This document shows, piece by piece, positions 43,557 through 52,013 of a DNA stretch of 64,000 nucleotides. Where the stretch lies: NCBI GenBank assembly GCA_944320355.1, contig CALUHC010000017.1, positions 1-64,000 of the forward strand, read 5' to 3'. How positions within the stretch are numbered: position 1 is the first letter of the stretch; every line of letters starts with the position of its first letter. The notes below the pieces were generated by a model, which worked only from the letters and a program-made list of their open reading frames with translations, did not search any database and had not been told where the DNA came from. The position numbers and the translations under genes are program-made. The DNA comes from an uncultured Prevotella sp. (lineage in GTDB: Bacteria > Bacteroidota > Bacteroidia > Bacteroidales > Bacteroidaceae).

Positions 43557-44638
43557 CAGACAGCATGAACACTTTCACATCTTTTGTAATAAAGGAAACG
43601 CGCCACATACTGCGCGACCCGCGCACGGTGATGATTCTCTTCGGAATGCCGCTGGTGATGATGCTGCTCTTCGGCTTCGCCATCTCGACCGACATCCGCG
43701 ACGTGCGCACGGTGGCGGTGATGCCCGACGCCGACGCCGTGGCGCAGCGCACGCTGGCTCGGATAGACGCGTCGGAGATGTTCACCGTCACCGGCCGAGC
43801 CGCCACTCCCGCCGAGGCGGAGCGCATGATACGCTCGGGCAGGGCCGACATGGCCGTGGTGTTCGCCCGGCGCACGGGCAAACGGACCGCGACGGGCGGC
43901 CCGGCGGTGCAGATAATGGCCGACGCCACCGACCCGAACACGGCCGTGCGCCAGGCGGCATACGCCGCAGCGGCCATGGCCGGGGGCGAAGGCGGGGCGG
44001 CGCAGGCCGAGGTCAGGATGCTGTACAACCCCCGTATGCTCAGCTCTTACAACTTTGTGCCGGGCATCATGGGGCTGCTGCTCATGCTCATCTGCGCGAT
44101 GATGACCTCGGTGAGCATAGCCCGCGAGAAGGAGCGCGGCACTATGGAGGTGCTGCTCGTGTCGCCCGTGAGGCCCGTCACGGTCATAGTGGCCAAGGCC
44201 GTGCCCTACTTCGTGCTGGCGGTGGCCATACTCTGCTGCATATTGCTGCTGGCGCGGTTCGCGCTGGGCGTGCCTATGCAGGGCGGTGTGGCCGGCATCG
44301 TGGGCGTGTCGCTGATATACATAGTGCTGGCACTGGCCTTGGGACTGCTCATCAGCACCGTGGCCGAGACGCAGCTCGTGGCCATGCTGGCCTCGGCGGT
44401 GCTGCTGTTGCTGCCCAGCCTGCTGCTCTCGGGCATGATATACCCCGTGGAGAGCATGCCCCGGGTGCTGCAATGGGTGTCGTGCGTGATACCGGCGCGA
44501 TGGTACATCGAGGCCATGCGCAAGCTGATGGTGATGGGAGTGGGCATCGGCAACGTGCTCACCGAGGTGGCCATACTGTCGGCCATGGCCGCCGCGCTGC
44601 TCGTGCTGGCACTGAAGAAGTTCAGGAACAGGCTGTGA
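43553..44638 (+). CDS. ABC-2 type permease, subunit 1
   Basis: 361 residues: an N-terminal helix (TVMILFGMPLVMMLLFGFAI), a large periplasmic domain (about 50-170) and five C-terminal helices with ISIAREKERGTMEVLLVSP-like coupling sequence (read here as SIAREKERGTMEVLLVSPVR). It resembles YbhS/YbhR permeases that export drugs or other amphiphiles. The start is the ATG overlapping the ATPase stop. A longer upstream frame is antisense-like noise within the ATPase gene. Confidence 0.92.
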   Translation: MTDSMNTFTSFVIKETRHILRDPRTVMILFGMPLVMMLLFGFAISTDIRDVRTVAVMPDADAVAQRTLARIDASEMFTVTGRAATPAEAERMIRSGRADMAVVFARRTGKRTATGGPAVQIMADATDPNTAVRQAAYAAAAMAGGEGGAAQAEVRMLYNPRMLSSYNFVPGIMGLLLMLICAMMTSVSIAREKERGTMEVLLVSPVRPVTVIVAKAVPYFVLAVAILCCILLLARFALGVPMQGGVAGIVGVSLIYIVLALALGLLISTVAETQLVAMLASAVLLLLPSLLLSGMIYPVESMPRVLQWVSCVIPARWYIEAMRKLMVMGVGIGNVLTEVAILSAMAAALLVLALKKFRNRL

Positions 44639-44791
44639 TTTATGTTGGGAGTCAAAGAAGTTACAGGAATTTTCCACCCCCACTTCGTCCCGTCTGGGGC
44701 GCCAAAGGCAACAAGCCGGTGGACTGAACTATTTTTCTTAACTCTCAATTCCTAATTCTTAATTCAAAAACCTTTAACTTTCAACTTGCCC

Positions 44792-45892
44792 ATGTCACTG
44801 AAGTACCTCATAAAGAAAGAACTGCTGCAGATGCGGCGCAACTCGTTCCTGCCGCGCCTTATGTTCATTTTCCCCATCATGGTGATGTGCGTCATGCCGT
44901 GGGTGATGACGATGGAAGTCACAGACATACGCATAGTGACCGTAGACAACGACCGCTCCACACTGTCAGAAAGACTTATCAGCAGGATTGGTAGCTCGGA
45001 ACTGTTCCGCGATTGCGGCCTGCGCCCGTCTTACAGCGAAGCTCTCGACGATGTAGAAAGAGGCCATGCCGACGTGATACTGGAGATTCCGCGCGGCTAC
45101 GCCGACGGCATAGAGGGCGGAGGGCAGCCGGAGCGCGCGCTCATAGCGGCCAACGCCGTGAACGGCACGAAGGGAGCCATGGGCGCGCAATACCTGCAAG
45201 CCATAATAGCACACAACGCCGCCGAGGCCACCGCGCCACGCGCCGCCGCGCCGCAAGCCGCCGACACGCTCTTCCTGTACAACAAGCACCTCGACTACCG
45301 CGTGTTCATGATACCCGCCCTGATGTCTGTCCTGATGATATTGCTGTGCGGATTCCTGCCCGCGCTCAACATTGTGGGCGAGAAGGAGACGGGCACCATC
45401 GAGCAGATAAACGTCACGCCGGTGGGCAAGGCCGAGTTCATCGTGGCCAAGCTCATACCCTACTGGACGCTCGGGCTGGTGGTGCTCACCATCTGCTTCG
45501 CCCTCTCGTGGCTCGTCTACGGCATAGTGCCGGCCGGAAGCCTGCCCCTGCTCTACCTGCTGTCGGCCCTGCTGGCCGTCACCGTGAGCGGTTTCGGCCT
45601 CGTGGTGTCGGGAGGCAGCGGCACCATGCAGCAGGCCATGTTCGTGATGTGGTTCTTCGTGGTGTGCATGATGCTGCTCAGCGGACTGTTCACCCCGGTG
45701 AGGAGCATGCCCGAATGGGCGCAGACGCTCACACTCATAAACCCCGTGCGCCACTATATCGACGCCATGCGCACAGTGTTCGTGCGCGGAGGCGGCGCGG
45801 CCGATGTCATGCCGCAGCTCGCCGCCCTATCTGTCTTCGCCGCCACAATGACCGCATGGGCTGTAATCGGCTACAGGAAGACAGCCCGCTGA
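44792..45892 (+). CDS. ABC-2 type permease, subunit 2
   Basis: 366 residues with the same fold as the preceding permease: FLPRLMFIFPIMVMCVMPWV, a periplasmic domain, then five helices with GEKETGTIEQINVTPVGKAE as the coupling helix. The two subunits form the heterodimeric membrane part of the exporter. The gap of 153 bases to the first permease contains a low-complexity stretch of AATTC-type words. The ATG at 44792 is preferred to an upstream TTG. It is the last gene of the operon. Confidence 0.92.
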   Translation: MSLKYLIKKELLQMRRNSFLPRLMFIFPIMVMCVMPWVMTMEVTDIRIVTVDNDRSTLSERLISRIGSSELFRDCGLRPSYSEALDDVERGHADVILEIPRGYADGIEGGGQPERALIAANAVNGTKGAMGAQYLQAIIAHNAAEATAPRAAAPQAADTLFLYNKHLDYRVFMIPALMSVLMILLCGFLPALNIVGEKETGTIEQINVTPVGKAEFIVAKLIPYWTLGLVVLTICFALSWLVYGIVPAGSLPLLYLLSALLAVTVSGFGLVVSGGSGTMQQAMFVMWFFVVCMMLLSGLFTPVRSMPEWAQTLTLINPVRHYIDAMRTVFVRGGGAADVMPQLAALSVFAATMTAWAVIGYRKTAR

Positions 45893-45970
45893 GGCCGGGC
45901 AACCGGCCCCGACAGGCAGCCCGGCAAACCCTCATACATACACCTTGAGTCTGGCAACCGGCAGACATCC

Positions 45971-46192
45971 ATTAACTTTTTTATGTTAAAGGAAGCCATG
46001 CCGACCGTTCCGCCCAACCGCCTGATATCCAGCGCATTGCAATACGCGCCGTTTCGGCTTGCGAAATGTGCCGTTTCGGGCTGCGAAACAGGCCATATCG
46101 CAACGAGAAACAAGCCGTTTCGGAACACAAAACGGCACATACCCGAAAGCGACGCGACGCGCCCCGCCCGTAGTTGCATATATGCAAGCACA
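45971..46192 (+). repeat. 22-bp-periodic palindrome array G, long form
   Basis: Left palindrome TTAACTTTTTTATGTTAA at 45972-45989, units centred at 46048, 46070, 46092, 46114 and 46136, and the right palindrome TTGCATATATGCAA (perfect) at 46174-46187. Terminal centres are exactly 200 bp apart. It lies between tandem plus-strand genes. Confidence 0.9.
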
Positions 46193-46282
46193 GCGGCAGG
46201 CCGCCGCAGATGCCCTTCTATTTTATACGCTGACAGGCAAGACCTGCAATATAGTTGCGTACCCTCATCTTCCTTACCTCCA

Positions 46283-46379
46283 ACTCCCCGCACACTACTT
46301 TTTAACTTTTACCCCTTAACTTTCAACTTCCCACACCCTTTACCTTTACACTCCCCGCACACTACTTTTTAACTTTTAC
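46283..46379 (+). repeat. short direct repeats in a pyrimidine-rich spacer
   Basis: The words CCCCGCACACTACTTTT and TTAACTTTTACC occur twice, 66 bases apart, within low-complexity CTTTAAC-type sequence of the kind common between Bacteroidetes genes. Confidence 0.6.
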
Positions 46380-46409
46380 CTTTTAACTTTTAACCTTCCA
46401 CGCGCCCCC

Positions 46410-46445
46410 GTGACCGTTTGTCACCTCCTTGTGACCAGATGTCAC
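46410..46445 (+). promoter_or_regulatory. two operator-like palindromes 21 bp apart
   Basis: GTGACCGTTTGTCAC (46410-46424) and GTGACCAGATGTCAC (46431-46445) share the dyad GTGACnnnnnGTCAC and are offset by 21 bp, two helical turns. A half-site (CGTCACC) follows at 46464-46470, and a TAACTTTG box follows at 46488-46495. They could bind a dimeric regulator of the islet genes. Confidence 0.5.
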
Positions 46446-46515
46446 CTCTCCGACCTTGCAAAACGTCACCATTAAGCCAAAAACGCCTAACTTTGCACAG
46501 TGAATTAAGTAAAAT

Positions 46516-46752
46516 ATGATGAATATGGCAAACAAGAAAGAATATTCGAAGCCAACCGTCAAGGCGGTCAGGTGGGATATGAAGGAGGCTTTGTGCAACA
46601 CAACTTACCTTGCCAGCCCGTGTGTTGTGGTAAGACAACCATCAGGTAATACAAGAATAAATTTTTTTCCTACAATATCAAGTGGCGAAATGGAGTGGCA
46701 TGATGCAGAAGGAACTGCATCAACAAATTCATGGCCAAGTGGAAGCAGGTGA
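46516..46752 (+). CDS. small peptide of the KKEYxKPxVxxV type
   Basis: 78 residues with no signal peptide. The N-terminus KKEYSKPTVKAVRWDMKEAL resembles small Bacteroidetes proteins that precede surface-lipoprotein or export genes. The rest is polar with two cysteines and ends WPSGSR. The start may be at 46525 (MANKKEY). The gene is AT-rich and lies 43 bases before the lipoprotein gene, probably in one transcript. A role as a precursor peptide has been considered but has no direct support. Confidence 0.6.
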   Translation: MMNMANKKEYSKPTVKAVRWDMKEALCNTTYLASPCVVVRQPSGNTRINFFPTISSGEMEWHDAEGTASTNSWPSGSR

Positions 46753-46795
46753 ACAAGAATATAATTATAGATAATATAACAAATAGGGCTAAAAC

Positions 46796-48103
46796 ATGAG
46801 AAATATAATTTTCATTATAAGCATATTCCTTGGAACAACATATTTCATGTCATGTTCAAACGAAGATGATACATTATTTAACAATTCGGGAAATGACAAT
46901 ACAAATATGAAAGCGGGAATTTATAGTACAGAGATACCAATGTGCACACAAGGTGAAGTACAAACCAGAGGATTGGACTCTGTTAACGGAACATTCACGG
47001 GTACATATCCGTATGACACCATTTATCTCCATCCCGCCGACAATAACCGAAATGATGTTATCGCTATACCTCTCAAAGGAACTAATTATAGCGGTGACAC
47101 TTGTCGTGCCATACGCCTTTCGATTGAGGTATTTGATGATGGGAGCTATAAAGTTTATTGTACCGATAAACCGGAAGAATCAATAACTCTTGCTGCTGAT
47201 GAAGAAGTATATTTTTCATCCATAAAGACTCCTACATGGAAAGCAACCGACACTGGACATGACACACCTTTCTCAGGAATTTATTCCGGATATGACGTAT
47301 TTAAAAATGATTCGGACAACGTAAATACTGAAATACTCAAAAGCGAACTGTTATATAATGCAAGTAGTCTAATAGAATTAGGTAATACTCCTCCCCAAAT
47401 AATTTACATGACCAGGCACAGTACTGGTTTCAGATTACAATTCATGTTTACGGAAGTAGATAATGGAGGTCTTGAATTTCCAGAAGCAATGTGGAATTTC
47501 CTATTTCAAGATGCTAAGCCTGAATATTTTTATATTAAATTCTATTTCGGCCCAAATTTCTGCGGGGAGTACGACTTACTTAACAACACGACTCCTGCAA
47601 GTGACAGAGGGGGCTTTTATGCAAGTGATGATGGAATTTACAGACCTTTCCAATATACCAGATATACAGTAGGAACAGGAGGTGACGGAAGTACTGGTGA
47701 GGATGAATATAGGACGGGGTTTGGTTACGAAACATCACGACGCCAATATTTGTTAGCGCCACTCAACACAACAATACCAAGTAATGACTTTGGCTTTTGG
47801 GTTTACATAAAATATAGCGATGACCCCAACGATGCAACAGACCCTGAATTCCTGTCAAGTGATGAAGGTGCAAAATGGTTCCACTATAGTGTTGAAGGAT
47901 TAACACCTACATTAAACGTGGTCAACTTCATAATTATTTGTATGGATTACAAAGATTTGCTTACTCAATTTAAAGATGAAATTGATGCAACTAACAATGC
48001 AGCAAATCGAGTTTCTACCCGTTTCACCCGCGGATGGTTTGAGAACAGAGCGCCGCAGGAGATTGACATAAAGCCGGTGGATGTGAAGGTAATAACGGAA
48101 TGA
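46796..48103 (+). CDS. surface lipoprotein, possibly fimbrillin-like
   Basis: 435 residues with a lipoprotein signal (GTTYFMSCSNEDD, Cys20), followed by an acidic Asn/Asp/Ser linker of the type that sends lipoproteins to the outer surface in Bacteroidetes. The long mature part is beta-rich and aromatic (GGFYASDDGIYRPFQYTRYT) with no motif I can name. It could be an adhesin or fimbrial-type subunit. Low GC compared with flanking genes suggests acquisition. A terminator follows. Confidence 0.65.
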   Translation: MRNIIFIISIFLGTTYFMSCSNEDDTLFNNSGNDNTNMKAGIYSTEIPMCTQGEVQTRGLDSVNGTFTGTYPYDTIYLHPADNNRNDVIAIPLKGTNYSGDTCRAIRLSIEVFDDGSYKVYCTDKPEESITLAADEEVYFSSIKTPTWKATDTGHDTPFSGIYSGYDVFKNDSDNVNTEILKSELLYNASSLIELGNTPPQIIYMTRHSTGFRLQFMFTEVDNGGLEFPEAMWNFLFQDAKPEYFYIKFYFGPNFCGEYDLLNNTTPASDRGGFYASDDGIYRPFQYTRYTVGTGGDGSTGEDEYRTGFGYETSRRQYLLAPLNTTIPSNDFGFWVYIKYSDDPNDATDPEFLSSDEGAKWFHYSVEGLTPTLNVVNFIIICMDYKDLLTQFKDEIDATNNAANRVSTRFTRGWFENRAPQEIDIKPVDVKVITE

Positions 48104-48140
48104 CAATCGGATTTCTCAATAATTATACTTAATTCTTTGT

Positions 48141-48174
48141 GAGGGACGGTGCAGTGATGCAGTGTCCCTTTTTA
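48141..48174 (+). terminator. terminator of the lipoprotein gene
   Basis: Stem GGGAC with GTCCC, extended by GTGCA/TGCA pairing, followed by five T. Confidence 0.75.
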
Positions 48175-48248
48175 TGTTAAACCGCGCCCCGGCGTGCCTT
48201 CCGCCACAAAAGCGGACGGCCACAAGGGGCAAAACAGACTGAAAGGAA

Positions 48249-48530
48249 ATGAGAGCGAAGATAAAGAAAGACTTCTTTGTGAAGACAATAGCCGGCGAGA
48301 GCGTGCTCATTGGCGGCGGGGAGCAAATAGACTTCTCGCAGATGCTCATACTGAACGACACCGCCGCGTTCATGGTGAAAGAGCTGCAGGCAGCACCGGC
48401 CACAGCCGCCGAGCTGGCCGAAAAGACCGCCGCGGCCTACGACGTAAGCCCCGACCGCGCCCGCGCCGACGCTGAGGAACTGCTGGAAGAGCTTGCGCGG
48501 CTCGGCGTGACAGAGGCCGACGGGCGGTGA
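48249..48530 (+). CDS. PqqD-like small protein
   Basis: 93 residues with the PqqD/RRE pattern: an N-terminal beta region (FFVKTIAGESVLIGGGEQID), then NDTAAFMVKELQ, then helices with AAAYDVSPDRARADAEELLE and LARLGV. In RiPP pathways this winged-helix domain binds precursor peptides. Stand-alone copies are common in Bacteroidetes with unknown targets. It is composition-wise GC-rich, unlike the two genes before it, and lies convergent with nrdG. Confidence 0.75.
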   Translation: MRAKIKKDFFVKTIAGESVLIGGGEQIDFSQMLILNDTAAFMVKELQAAPATAAELAEKTAAAYDVSPDRARADAEELLEELARLGVTEADGR

Positions 48531-48565
48531 GCCGCCACGCACGGAGGCGGCACGCCGCCTCCGGC

Positions 48566-49030
48566 TCACTTCCAGAAACGCGACGTTATGTCGGTGAAGC
48601 TGTCGCCCGAGGCTCTCTTATAGAGCCTCTGGTTGGTTGTGCGCTCCTTCAGGCAACCCAAGTGGGCTATATACGGCCCGAGTTTCAGATAGTCGAAGTC
48701 GGCCTTGCGCACCGACTGCGGCACGCGCTGGCGGCCGCTATACCACCCCACCTTCAGCCCGGGGTGCTCGCGGCGCAGGTATCGCGCCAGGCTGTTCACA
48801 TAGTCTGGCTCGGCGTCGCCGCCCATGAAGCACACGCAGGTGATGCCTTCGGCGCACCCGGCCACCAGCCTTTCCAGCTCCATCGGCGTGAGCGGGGTGC
48901 CCACGTCCTGCCACAGGTAACGGCTGTGGCAGCCCGGACAGCGGCAGGGACAGCCCGAGAGGTTGACGGCCAGCGTCACCTCGTCGGGTATTTCTTGGAA
49001 CACTATTCCCGTGTTTACGTATTTCAGCAT
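48566..49030 (-). CDS. nrdG: anaerobic ribonucleotide reductase activating enzyme
   Basis: 154 residues, radical SAM. The cluster motif is CPCRCPGC (CX3CX2C) near residue 30, with the SAM-binding region CVCFMGGDAEPD in place of the usual GGEP. It makes the glycyl radical on NrdD. I start it at the ATG at 49030 (MLKYVNTG) and not at 49063, because family members begin there. It is normally in one operon with nrdD. Here a 300-bp repeat element separates them. Confidence 0.9.
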   Translation of the reverse strand: MLKYVNTGIVFQEIPDEVTLAVNLSGCPCRCPGCHSRYLWQDVGTPLTPMELERLVAGCAEGITCVCFMGGDAEPDYVNSLARYLRREHPGLKVGWYSGRQRVPQSVRKADFDYLKLGPYIAHLGCLKERTTNQRLYKRASGDSFTDITSRFWK

Positions 49031-49081
49031 TGCTATTACTTGTTCATTAAAGGATATCCACATACTGACAGCCTGCGGGGG

Positions 49082-49384
49082 CAGCGCAGAGTGCAGAGCG
49101 AAGAGTGCAGAGGTATGATTACCTTTATGAATATCCGCAAGTTGCCAAGTAGTTATATGGAGTTAACAGGAGTTAGGCTCCCTTACGATCCCCGGAGTTA
49201 GCGGACGATAGCTTTAGTGGGTATTGTCCGCTAACTCCATGAACGAGCGCAGCGAGTGATAACTCCCGGTAACTCCTGCTAACTCCTCGCATTTGGCAGA
49301 ATGCGGATATTCATATTACCTTTGACTGCCGATACCATGCAGCATGGGCTAATCATACCTCTGCACTCATCACTCTGCATTATG
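49082..49384. mobile_element. TIR-bounded MITE-like element 2, between nrdD and nrdG
   Basis: The outer inverted repeat GCAGAGGTATGATTA is at 49107-49121 and 49350-49364, as in the copA element. An inner pair, ATGAATATCCGC and GCGGATATTCAT, is at 49127-49138 and 49303-49314. A 13-bp hairpin stem GGAGTTAGCGGAC lies at 49194-49206 with 49226-49238. The whole element can fold into one long hairpin. It has no ORF. Confidence 0.75.
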
Positions 49385-49386
49385 AA

Positions 49387-51504
49387 CTACATCGGTTCCA
49401 CGGCCAGCCCGGCGCCTGCCTTGGCGTAGTGACGGCGGCGGGCTTCCTGCTGCCGTGCCTCCGAGAAGTTGCTCACGCGCTTCAGGTAACCGATGATTCG
49501 CGTCATGTAGTCCACGTTGGCGGAGTGGCAGCGGGGGCACTCGTGCAGGTATCGCTTGTCTATGTGGCCGCAGTCGTTGCAGATGGTGTTCGGAATGTTG
49601 AACGTGAAGTAGTTGCATCCCTCCTTGGCGGCCACGCGGAGCAGCTGCCGGTACTGCGCCTTGGAGAGATGTTCCTCAAGGTTCATGTGGAGCGCGGAGC
49701 CGCCCGTGAGGTGCTCTATGTAGGGCGCGCCGTGCAGGCGGAACTTGTCGAGTATGGTCAGCGAGTCGTCCTCGACCACGTAGAAGTAGCTGTTGTAGCA
49801 GTCGCGCGGCACGAAGTATCCGTCCTCGCGGTCCCACTTGGCATGCTTCACGCCCACGTTCTCCGCCGGAATCATCTCGCAGTTGAACATGACTTCCTTC
49901 GTGCGGTACTCGCGGTTCTTCTTTTCCACAAGCCCGAGCACCGTCTGCACGAAGGCCAGGTAGTCGGGGTTATCGTTTATCTGCAGGCCCATGAACTCGG
50001 CGGCCTCCACGAGTCCGTTGACGCCGATGGTCAGATACTGGCGCGACATGGTGATATATCCCGCGTCGAAGAGCGGCAGCATGCCGTGCGCCTGCAGCTC
50101 CTTCAGGTTCTCGTTGTATGCCAGCTGCACCTTGTGGCACAGGTCTATCACGTCGGTGAGGTAGTCGCGGTAGTCCATCCCGCTGTTCACGGCGTGCTGT
50201 ATGCATCGGTTCAGGTTGATGGTGAGCACGCTCTTCGAGCCTGTTGACACGCCTCCCGCGCCGAGTGTGTAGCTGAATCCGTTGTCCTGGATCTCGTTCC
50301 TGAGTCGGCAGCAGCTCGACAGCGAGTCGGCGTTGTCGCTCATGTAGGTGAAGAAAGAGTGGCCCTCGGCATACATCTCGGCCGTGAAGTCGGCCCACTC
50401 CGGGTCTGCCATCTCGCCGTCCTTGCTCAGCAGGGCCATCGTCTCCACTGGAAACGTGAGCACAGCCTTGGTGCGCTCCTTGTTGAACCACTTCATGAAG
50501 CGCTTCTGCAACCACGAAAGCCCGTCCCAGTCTGGCTGGCTCCCGTCGGGGAAACGGAACTCGCCGAACAGGCTCTCGAAGTAGGGGCGGTCGTAATAGG
50601 CTATGTTCCAGAACACGGCCTGGTAGTTCCTGGCGCCCGTGGGCTGGTTTATCGAATACACAATCTGCTCGAAACAGTCGGTTATCACCTTGTCTATCGT
50701 GCGCTGTTTCAGCGAGAGGTCCACCACCTTGCCGGCCTCCTTGTAGTACTCCCTGCCGTATTCAAGGCCAATGAAATAGTTGAGATACATGAGGAACTCG
50801 GGCGTGGCGCAGGCACCGCTGAGCATGCTCGACACCATGAACACCATGTTGACGAATCCGCCGCAGAACGACTTCAGGTTGGTGGGCGCGGTGGAGTTGC
50901 CGCCGATGGACATCGTGCCGCCTATCAGCCAGGGGTACATGGTGATGGAGGCGCAGTAGTTGGCCAGGCTCGTCTCGTCGTTCTTGTAGATGAAGTGGTG
51001 CGTGAGCAGGTCAATGTATCTGTCGGCCAGCTCCTTGCCATACATCTTCTTGATTCGGTCTGTGAGCAGGCGGCGGTTCAGGCGGATGAAGTTCGACTTG
51101 GGCAGCTCGCCTATCAGCGTGGCTATGTTCTTGTGCTCCACGTTGGCGTTGGCGTCATACTTTGAGCCGGTGGCGGCGTTGGCGGCCTCGCAGTAGGCCG
51201 CGAGGAACTTCAGCTTGTCCATGGTCTCGCGGTCCTCGGTGTGCCTCTGGCGGTAGAGCATGAACGACTTGGCCACGCGGTAGTGGCCCTCCCTCATCAG
51301 AGCCTCCTCCACCTGGTTCTGTATGTCCTCCACGGTGATGCCCTCGCGTATGTCGAGGTGGCCCAGTATCTGCGATATGCAGCCCAGCCCGGCGGGCTCG
51401 CCCACCGAGTCGAACGCCTTGATTATGGCGTTCATGATCTTGTCGAGCGAGAAGCGTTCGGCCGAACCGTCCCGCTTGGTGATTGCAAAGTTCTTTATCT
51501 CCAT
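49387..51504 (-). CDS. nrdD: anaerobic ribonucleoside-triphosphate reductase
   Basis: 705 residues: an N-terminal ATP-cone (ITKRDGSAERFSLDKIMNAI), the ten-stranded barrel with NPTGARNYQAVFWN-type substrate region (NQPTGARNYQAVFWN), a C-terminal zinc site (CNDCGH and CPRCHS) and the glycyl-radical loop RIIGYLK. It reduces NTPs to dNTPs without oxygen and needs NrdG for activation. A minus-strand TACCTTTG box lies at 51612-51619. The hemerythrin-LuxR regulator downstream suggests joint oxygen or nitric-oxide control. Confidence 0.96.
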   Translation of the reverse strand: MEIKNFAITKRDGSAERFSLDKIMNAIIKAFDSVGEPAGLGCISQILGHLDIREGITVEDIQNQVEEALMREGHYRVAKSFMLYRQRHTEDRETMDKLKFLAAYCEAANAATGSKYDANANVEHKNIATLIGELPKSNFIRLNRRLLTDRIKKMYGKELADRYIDLLTHHFIYKNDETSLANYCASITMYPWLIGGTMSIGGNSTAPTNLKSFCGGFVNMVFMVSSMLSGACATPEFLMYLNYFIGLEYGREYYKEAGKVVDLSLKQRTIDKVITDCFEQIVYSINQPTGARNYQAVFWNIAYYDRPYFESLFGEFRFPDGSQPDWDGLSWLQKRFMKWFNKERTKAVLTFPVETMALLSKDGEMADPEWADFTAEMYAEGHSFFTYMSDNADSLSSCCRLRNEIQDNGFSYTLGAGGVSTGSKSVLTINLNRCIQHAVNSGMDYRDYLTDVIDLCHKVQLAYNENLKELQAHGMLPLFDAGYITMSRQYLTIGVNGLVEAAEFMGLQINDNPDYLAFVQTVLGLVEKKNREYRTKEVMFNCEMIPAENVGVKHAKWDREDGYFVPRDCYNSYFYVVEDDSLTILDKFRLHGAPYIEHLTGGSALHMNLEEHLSKAQYRQLLRVAAKEGCNYFTFNIPNTICNDCGHIDKRYLHECPRCHSANVDYMTRIIGYLKRVSNFSEARQQEARRRHYAKAGAGLAVEPM

Positions 51505-51715
51505 TGTTGTCTCACATTTTGGGAAACTTTTATCAGCATTGCGACAGAAAAGTTTCCCGTTTCTGATAACTTTATTGTTGATTCACGTTACGATGTTCGC
51601 TAAAACGGATACAAAGGTACAACAAAATCCGATAGCAACCTACCGGATTCGGAAAAAAATATCAAACAAATGTCATCAAGTTGCCAAACACGTTTGGAAA
51701 CCTGCCGACATTCAA

Positions 51716-51936
51716 TTAACTTTTTTATGTTAAAGCCGGCCATACGGGACTTCACCGCCAACAACCTGACAGTCAACGAGTTGCAAGACGGGCCGTTTCG
51801 CATTCCGAAACGGCCCGTCTTGAAGTCTGAAACAGGCCATATCGCAGCGCGAAACGGGCCGTTTCATGGTGCAATATGGCACATACTGAAAACCAAGGAA
51901 ACAGCAGCTGTTTTTAGTTGCCTATTTGCAAGCACA
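51716..51936 (+). repeat. 22-bp-periodic palindrome array H, long form
   Basis: Left palindrome TTAACTTTTTTATGTTAA at 51716-51733, units centred at 51792, 51814, 51836, 51858 and 51880, and the right palindrome TTGCCTATTTGCAA at 51918-51931. Terminal centres are 200 bp apart. Units 1 and 2 are exact reverse complements over 17 bases, including unusual positions. Confidence 0.9.
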
Positions 51937-52013
51937 GGCAGACGGCAGACATTCTCCAGCATGAATGCAGGAACGGACGCCAAGGCTGGCTGACAAACGA
52001 TTTTGAACGGGTC

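Noticed and set aside
46516-48530. RiPP biosynthetic cluster built on the PqqD-like protein
   Set aside because: There is no dedicated maturase, protease or transporter. The only radical SAM gene nearby is nrdG, whose partner nrdD is present.
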